Shown: positions 57,785 through 64,000 of the stretch, in pieces
Position numbering within the stretch: position 1 is the stretch's first letter
Layout: each line of letters opens with the position of its first letter
NCBI RefSeq assembly: GCF_030272615.1
Contig: NC_081415.1
Location: forward strand, 265,581,925-265,645,924
Origin: Cryptomeria japonica
Lineage: Eukaryota > Streptophyta > Pinopsida > Cupressales > Cupressaceae
Reading direction: 5' to 3'
Length of the DNA: 64,000 nt
Made by a program: the position numbers and the translations under genes
Notes under the pieces: model-generated
The model's database searches: none
What the model was told of the DNA's origin: nothing
The model's input: the letters and a program-made list of their open reading frames with translations, nothing else

Positions 57785-57849
57785 CCTAAACACCTAAAAA
57801 AAACAATTTTTTTTGACAACTAACATGTTTCATTGTTGAACTTGACACA

Positions 57850-58110
57850 CAGGTTGCGCTTTAGCGCTATTGATCATGTTGTAGCGCTATTGCAACTTGT
57901 TGTTCTAACGCTATTATTCTTACAATAGCGCTATTGTACTGAGTTTAGCGTTATTGACATTATTTGAGCACTTTTGACCCTGTTTTGAGCGCTTTTGAAC
58001 ATGTTTGAGTGCTTTTGACTTCTCTGGCATTTTATTCTCTTAGCGTGTTTGTGTTAAATAGCGCTTCTGTTTAAACATAGAGTAGCGCTATTGTAACAGA
58101 ACGTTGCAAA
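57850..58110 (+). repeat. 20 bp tandem repeats in the Tat-D leader
   Basis: Units of AGCGCTATTG plus ten variable bases, mostly exactly 20 bp apart, starting about 70 bp after the primer site and decaying into GAGCGCTTTTGA. Confidence 0.8.
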
Positions 58111-60310
58111 AATGACCCTGTAATTGAGAAAAGAAAATGTCTTAGGCTTGTGGAAGCCCACCATAGGTTCGATTTTTACTAACTGTTTGTCCCTTGTGTA
58201 GGTCTAAAAACCAACCTCTTAAAAATAAAAAACTTCCTTTTTGGTGTTTTAAAAATTGAACAACACAAAATTTTCTTTTTTTGCAAGCTTAGGATCAAAA
58301 TTTGTGTTTGGTGCTATAAAATTGAACAAAACAAACTTTTGTTTATTGCAAGTTTAGGCTTAACTTTTCATTTGGTACTTAAAAATCAACAAAAACAAAT
58401 CCATTTCTAGCATCAAACTTAAGCAAAAATTTACAAGCAACACTTCAAATTTTGGTGCAATTAAAAAAACTTACAATCCACTTGTTTCGATTTTTGAAAG
58501 CGATTTACTTCAAGCAAACGTGCTTTTTATTAAGTTGACCAGGATTTCATTTTCCTCGTTACTTAAACATATTGCCTTTGAAGTTAAAAAGAACATCATG
58601 ATTGTTGGAGCAACATCTCCAAATAGTTAGAACACATTACGATGATGGGTTAAAAAGAACAAGTGAATTTCGTGCTTGGCACACTTGTGCAAAAGGGTTG
58701 GTTGAGTGATCCTACTTCTAACACACACTATCCTCTCCCTTGGCTTTCGTGGTCCTAGGTGCAAGAGAAAAGTGTTAGTAACACTCAAAATTTTATTTTT
58801 TTAAGAGAGGCCTGCCAAGAGACACATCACTCTTGGGAACGACCTCGCGCGGTAAATTCTTCGAGCCGCTATAGAAATCAGGTGAGAGCGAAAGTTGTAT
58901 CCTTGGGTATAGCTATTCCTACAATGTAACTTGCCGAAAGGACAAATAGGCCCCACCACAAGTTACAAGGCTCTTAAGTGAGTCACTACAAAATGAACTT
59001 ATGTCCAAAGACATCGAAAATGACTAAACACCTTTAAGTAGTAGCCCACCCATTCTATTGATTGAGAATACTTAAGATATAATTAAGTGCAAGAGCATAG
59101 ATAGTTTTGCTCCCAAGATACTCACCATACATATTTCCTTGAGTAGAAACATAGCTTTTTGAAAGGTCACTTGTGGCTTGATAAAAGTGGTGACTCCCCC
59201 ATCATAGGGATCATCTATTTTTTATACTCACGCAAGACTTAGTATATCACATCCTTACCTGCCACAGTGGGATTCATAAGGTATGTAGTACCAAAGTCGA
59301 AGAAATATCAAGATGTGGGCTAAATTTATCACAACTGGCCATTTGACCTTAGGGATACAAAATGTTTGAAGTGTTTTCATGTTAGTCAAGACCAAGTACA
59401 AATTGAGCCGACTTTAGGCTTTGGAAAGAAAACACCTAAAATACACTTAAAGGAAGGGGTCATAAAAAGTCCAAAGATTGGGTTGATCTAGACCCATACT
59501 CATTTGTGCCTTTTTAAGGCAACATTCTTGTGTTTGTGTGCTTTCTTTGTTTTCTTGTCAAAGAAAAATCAAAAATCAACACAAGTGTTCATCCAACCAA
59601 GCATCTTTCAAAAAAAACCAAAAGATCAAAAAAAAAAAAAAAAGAATCAAACTTTATGACCATTCTTCACATCTTGCGAAAGAAGAATCATCATCAAAGT
59701 GTCAACTTGAAAAGAAGACCATTGAGCTCAAAGGCTTTGATCAAAAGGAGGAAACTCTTCTATCTAAATAGACAAATCTTTGTCTCCCATAGAGTTTTTC
59801 TACGTCACATGCGTCTCTACCTTCAAGGCAAAACAAATGAATTTGATTCAGAGTCATTGAACCACAGAGCTTTGAGTTATCACAAAAACCAAGGAGGCAA
59901 GATTAATCCCAACTTCTTCCCAAACATTTGTATCACATACAACATAGCTTGAGAAATGCCACCAACACTTGAAAGGGAAGAGATAGAATTTGTTCCATTC
60001 GTGACACAAAGCTTTTATTGAAGTTAACACATTTCATCCATTATCTCACTCATACATCATCACTTCATCATCAATCTATTCCAACTCTCAAAACATTAAG
60101 AGGTTCTTGTCCCAAGTTCTCTTTTTAGATATTGCTTGAATCAAACACATCACATCACTTTTTAGATTGTTTCTACATCTAGGATAAGCTCATCCTAAGA
60201 GACACATCCATGCAGGTTAAAACTAGTTCATGAGTGAATCCTCTCATTACTAGGTAGTTAAATCTGTAACATATCTCAGATTTCTCTAAACCTTATCACA
60301 TCAAACCTTA
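58111..60310. other. Tat-D leader without a gene
   Basis: 2.2 kb. Short ORFs at 59530-59952 are Lys/Ser-rich without motifs. The order of several phrases matches the Tat-C leader (18280-18900). Confidence 0.5.
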
Positions 60311-60469
60311 TCAAAAATGAACAAGCAATTCAAAGAAGGAATTTCGGTTACATCTACCTTAAAAGTGCTAGAGATCCACATGCAACACAATTCACCAACC
60401 ATCAATCTTTCATTTCATCAACAACTTATCATCATTTTCACTCAACTTCAACAAAAACTTGTAAACAAA

Positions 60470-62270
60470 ATGGCTCACACCCGATCACACTCAAGGCAAC
60501 GAGAAGCAGAAATTGAAGAAGAAGAGGAGGAAAATCTCAATGAATTCCAAGAAGCACTTGGAGGAAATGCAAATGATGAAAACCCAAGTACTCCCACTCC
60601 TGGAACAATAGAAAGGGCCCAACATAACCCTCTCTTTAACAGACTTTTTGACGAAATACTCAGGAGCAATGCAGATGCTCACTTTTAAAAGCTCGCTCAA
60701 GAAGGAGCAAAACTCCCCTCTGACTTTGATCTTGCCCAATTAAGACAAGCGTCGGAACAACAAAGTCACCATGAAGAGGAAAGAGGTAGAGATCCCATCA
60801 GATATAACATTCCTTGAGGTAACCCACCACCTCCTCCTCCAAATGAAATGGAGATGTTGTGGCAACAAGTCAAGAATCTCATCCAACAACTTCATAGTGG
60901 TGTCAAAACTAACCAATTCTCACTAAATGACATCTGTCCCTATCCTTTTGATAGGAATCTTTATATGCCACCCTTTCCACGAGGATTCGAAACACCCAAA
61001 TTTGAAAAATATAGAGGAAAGGGAGATCCTCACGATCATGTCAGAGAATTTCATTCTGCTTGCCTCGAAGTGGCATATGAAGACACATACCTAATGCGCC
61101 TTTTTCCCTAAAGCTTGGGAGGAACAACCACATCATGGTTATCCCGACTACTAGGTGGCATTAGAACATTTGAGGAACTCATCCAGAAGTTCCTAGCACA
61201 TTACTCTCATAACATTGAACGCACCATGGCTGATCTTTGCAACACTAAACAAAAACCAGGTGAACTATTCTTAGTATTCCTACAACGATGGTGTCAAATG
61301 TCTAGCATACGTTCTCTTTAGTTACCTGAACGAGAACTAGTGGAAATATTCATTTCCAACTTAAACGAAGAAATGGAATTTCACCTAGATGTCAAAGACA
61401 TAGACTCTTTTAATGACATGATCACCAAGGGTTTGAAATATGAGTAGGCCCTCATCAAGAAAGGACTTATCAAAATCTATAATGAACCAAAGGATAGTCC
61501 TCGCCCATGCTTCAATAGTGATAAACCAAGCTTCTGGAACAAAAACAAGAATATCATCAACGATGGGGTTGTGGATGCCAGGACTATCATAAGTGCACAA
61601 CCTGTGGTTCGGTTTGCAGGACAGAATCCTCCACCTCAGAATAACACAAATGTTCCTTCAAATCAAGGTCGCATCACATCTCACGATGAACCTAGACCTC
61701 GTCAGCAAAAACAAAACCGAACATACACTCCCTTAGGGGAACCCATTGAAATAGTATTGTGACAACTCATTTCTCAAAATTTGGTCACTCTACCTAAAAC
61801 ATCAAACTATGAGCCTCAGGTCAAACCTGCATGGTGGAGAGATACTGAACATTGTGATTTCCACCAAGGGAGAGGACACAAGCCAAGTAATTGTCACCGA
61901 TTGAAAGATCTTATTCAGGATCTCATTGACTGAGGAGAAATTAAAATAGAAGGACATGACCCAAAAACAACAAACAATGATCATCTGATGTTCAAAAATT
62001 AACTTCCATCACAAGATCAAAGGGGTCCTTCCACTTCCAAGAGAGACATTGATACCACGAATTATACGCAGGCTACATATAATTACACTGTAAATCACCT
62101 GTATGATGCCAGTGAACAAATTGCAACTATAACCATCAAGAATCCCAACTCCAATTGCAATGTTGTTACATGTCGCGGCAAGGTTACCATAAAGGCAGCT
62201 CCATAAGGCACCACCTCCCTACCAAAGCAGTACAATCTCGTGGAACAATTAGATAAAAAAACCTGCGCTT
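60470..62270 (+). pseudogene. Tat-D Gag with zinc finger
   Basis: ATG at 60470 (MAHTRSHSRQREAE) heads one frame running to about 62270 with in-frame stops (60686, 60817, 61109, 61319, 61445, 61760, 61932, 62000, 62204). Blocks: NPLFNRLFDEILRS, ICPYPFDRNLYMPPFPRGF, KYRGKGDPHDHVREF, DTYLMRLFP, CNTKQKPGELF, SFWNKNKN, then the knuckle variant CDFHQGRGHKPSNC (about 61853-61894). It is the same protein as Tat-B Gag and shows that the N-terminal and core parts belong to one frame. Confidence 0.85.
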
Positions 62271-62978
62271 ATATCCATTTTAGAGCTATTGTGCCTATCG
62301 CCATCTCATAAAACAATCTTGGATCAAGCTCTCCAAGAGGCGTCAGTCCCTGCAAACCTGAATATAGACCAATTTCAAACCATGGTTGGAAGTCTAAAGT
62401 CATCACCTTGTCTCACTTTTTTTGAAAGTGACAACTTTTCCTTCCAGCAACCTCATAACGCTTCACTACACATTGAAGGCTTTATCAACCAGCACAGGAT
62501 CAAGCAAGTCTTGATCGATAATGGAGCAGGCCTGAATATTTGTACACCACAGTTGGTCACAGCATTGGGATATGCAATAGAATCAGTGGATCCTCGCAAG
62601 AAGATCACAATCAAAGCCTATGATGATGCATAGAATTCCTCCAAAGGAGCTATGGTACTACCAATCCGAGTGGGCCCTGTGGTAAAGCACATCATCTGTC
62701 AGGTTCTAGACCTTCCTCTGCCATACAATCTATTGTTAGGAAGACCTTGGATACATGTCATGCAAGCCATTCCATCTACCTACCATCAATGTATCAAGTT
62801 CCCACATAACGGTGTAGAGATCACAATCCTGGGCGATGCAAATCCCTTTGCATATTGTCATAATATCAGCCATCAACCAGAGATTACCGTTCCTAATAAC
62901 AAAGAAGCCATTTCCTCCACATCATATATAAGTCCCACCTCTCTTGCCAATTCAAACACCACTATACCCAAGCAATAA
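62271..62978 (+). pseudogene. Tat-D aspartic protease
   Basis: After a frame change near 62277: LELLCLSPSHKTILDQAL, QVLIDNGAGLNIC (active site about 62511-62550; the usual DGG is DNG), KITIKAYDDA, then a stop at 62631-62633, VLPIRVGPVVKHIICQVLD, LLGRPWIHVM and KFPHNGVEI. It matches Tat-B and Tat-C. The Asn in the active-site triplet may weaken it. Confidence 0.8.
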
Positions 62979-63110
62979 AAGCTTAAGATGAAAATAGCTG
63001 AGGAAGGTCCTAGGGAATACAACTTAAGTCAACTCTTTTGTGTGGGACAAATGCCCACTTCTCCTAGAACACACGGTAAACCATAACAGTTACTCCAACA
63101 ACCACTGATC

Positions 63111-63440
63111 ATGCTAGCATGTGCTTTGACACCTTTCATCCTTGGAAAGAGTCAAGAAGAAGAAACCCAAGATGAGGACTTAGCGGAATGGATCTATAAA
63201 GATCCCATCACCACTGATATACCGCAAGCTACGCTTCCTATGGATCAATATGGAAAAGGCCTCCTCATTATGCAAAGAATGGGGTATGATGGTCAAAGTG
63301 CTTTGGGATATTGCAAACAAGGACGACATGAACCTCTACTACTGGAATTAAAGCCCAAAGGTAATACAGCCCTAGGCTTTGAAAAGGAGATCTTTCCTAA
63401 GCTCAGATTCAAAGGAAAACCCAACAAACCACTATATTAG
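63111..63440 (+). pseudogene. Tat-D G-patch-like domain after the protease
   Basis: In the protease frame: YGKGLLIMQRMGYDGQSALG, then YCKQGRHEPLLLELKPKGN and TALGFE (63252-63383). The spacing of Gly residues and the MGY...G..LG core is that of a G-patch, a short RNA-binding or helicase-activating motif. G-patches following a retroviral protease are known in betaretroviruses. Tat-B shows no such motif at the matching place. Confidence 0.6.
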
Positions 63441-64000
63441 CCTATTGCAAAGAGGACACCTTTCATTATCAAAGTAGCATCAACACCATCGCAACTACCC
63501 CACTGAGGCTCAAAATCCCAACACAACCATCTACAGTTCCAATCATCCCACTAAGCAAACCAATAATCCCATCAGCAGCAGCAACTGTGTCAGAACTCGC
63601 AACAACATCTACAACACCAGCAGTTCCAGCAGAAGCAACTAAGTCAACACTACCAATACTCCCCGTATTAGATTCATTTATCCCCATCATCCTTCTTGCG
63701 GCACTGATCATTTCATCTACAAAGGTACATCAACTGATCGCACCTGCAGTGTTTAACTCAAAGGACATCCCAGTATGGTATAGTAATCGGATGCTGAAAA
63801 GTGATTTAGAGACCGACTCACATGAATGGGAATTTGATTCCATCCAGCTTAATACTTTAGATGAGGAAGACACATCACTACCTCCACCATGCAAAGACAT
63901 CCCTATTTACGGAGAAGCACAGATAAAGACTTCTTGGGTTCCTGAGCTGGAAACATCTTCCACAGACCCCACATCTCATCCAATGTCTAATTCTGACAGG
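63440..64000 (+). CDS. Tat-D spacer after G-patch, partial, open to the window end
   Basis: In the -1 frame relative to the G-patch ORF (the frame used by Gag) an uninterrupted stretch of about 187 codons runs to the end of the window. It is Thr/Pro/Ala-rich at first, then has a hydrophobic segment SFIPIILLAALII (63671-63709), then acidic sequence SHEWEFDSIQLNTLDEED (about 63808-63870) resembling the first residues of Tat-A. It is taken as the PR-RT spacer, not an independent gene. Confidence 0.5.

Larger units (their letters stand above)
57767..64000 (+). mobile_element. Tat-D internal region, continuing beyond the window
   Basis: Leader, Gag, zinc finger, protease, G-patch region and spacer on +. 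The Gag and protease blocks align with Tat-B. Gag and the spacer are in one frame, the protease/G-patch part in another. RT and later parts would lie past 64000. Many in-frame stops are present. Confidence 0.85.

Noticed and set aside
59530-59952. 140-codon Lys-rich ORF in the Tat-D leader
   Set aside because: No motif, runs of Lys from poly-A DNA, and no counterpart in the Tat-B or Tat-C leaders.
1-64000. tRNA, rRNA or known small RNA genes
   Set aside because: No cloverleaf-like A/B box pair or conserved RNA segment was recognised by eye; a dedicated search could still find one.

Overview
The window looks like gene-poor, transposon-packed nuclear DNA of a seed plant. A gymnosperm is most likely: Tat-lineage Ty3/gypsy elements are nested in each other, an antisense plant-mobile-domain (PMD) gene rides inside two of them, and a CACTA transposase with plant-type introns and a PLS-type PPR fragment are present. 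I recognise no intact host gene. The species call is inference. Similarities were judged by eye.

Layout. (1) 1-8650: Tat-A, a 5'-truncated, decayed element on + (PR-RT linker, RT, RNase H, second RNase H, integrase) with an antisense PMD pseudogene at 6225-8330. (2) 8685-16557: element N, a 7.9 kb LTR element with an iMet-type primer site, a coiled-coil/zinc-knuckle ORF and a long unrecognised ORF2, but no pol that I can see. It sits inside a Tat LTR and itself holds a 1.2 kb solo LTR (13965-15174). (3) 16558-25142: Tat-C, a deletion derivative (protease and second RNase H kept; gag core, RT and integrase lost) with a very long repeat-rich leader. (4) 25143-33640: mostly silent DNA, a LINE-tail inverted repeat (27463-28196), a PPR pseudogene (28937-29683) and a CACTA tnp2 pseudogene (31191-33640). 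(5) 33662-47278: Tat-B, a 13.6 kb element on the minus strand with two similar LTRs. It keeps gag, protease and the integrase tail, lacks RT, both RNases H and the integrase core, and carries the best-preserved PMD gene on +. A solo LTR (43684-44578) sits in its leader. (6) 47279-54428: AT-rich DNA with degraded LTRs. (7) 54429-64000: LTR, primer site, repeat leader, gag, protease and G-patch region of Tat-D, which runs off the window.

How the parts work together. In a Tat element the + sense RNA is copied by RT primed at the PBS and polypurine tract, and gag/protease/integrase form the particle. Here no element is autonomous. Tat-B could only move using proteins supplied by others, yet it has kept a spliced, antisense PMD gene whose frame is unbroken except by stop codons. 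The most unusual signals are RNA-like: seven hairpins with one loop but different paired stems inside the PMD intron (35338-35614); a two-tier hairpin just after the pol stop in both Tat-A and Tat-B; and 20-21 bp tandem repeats in the leaders of three Tat elements that share the period but not the sequence.
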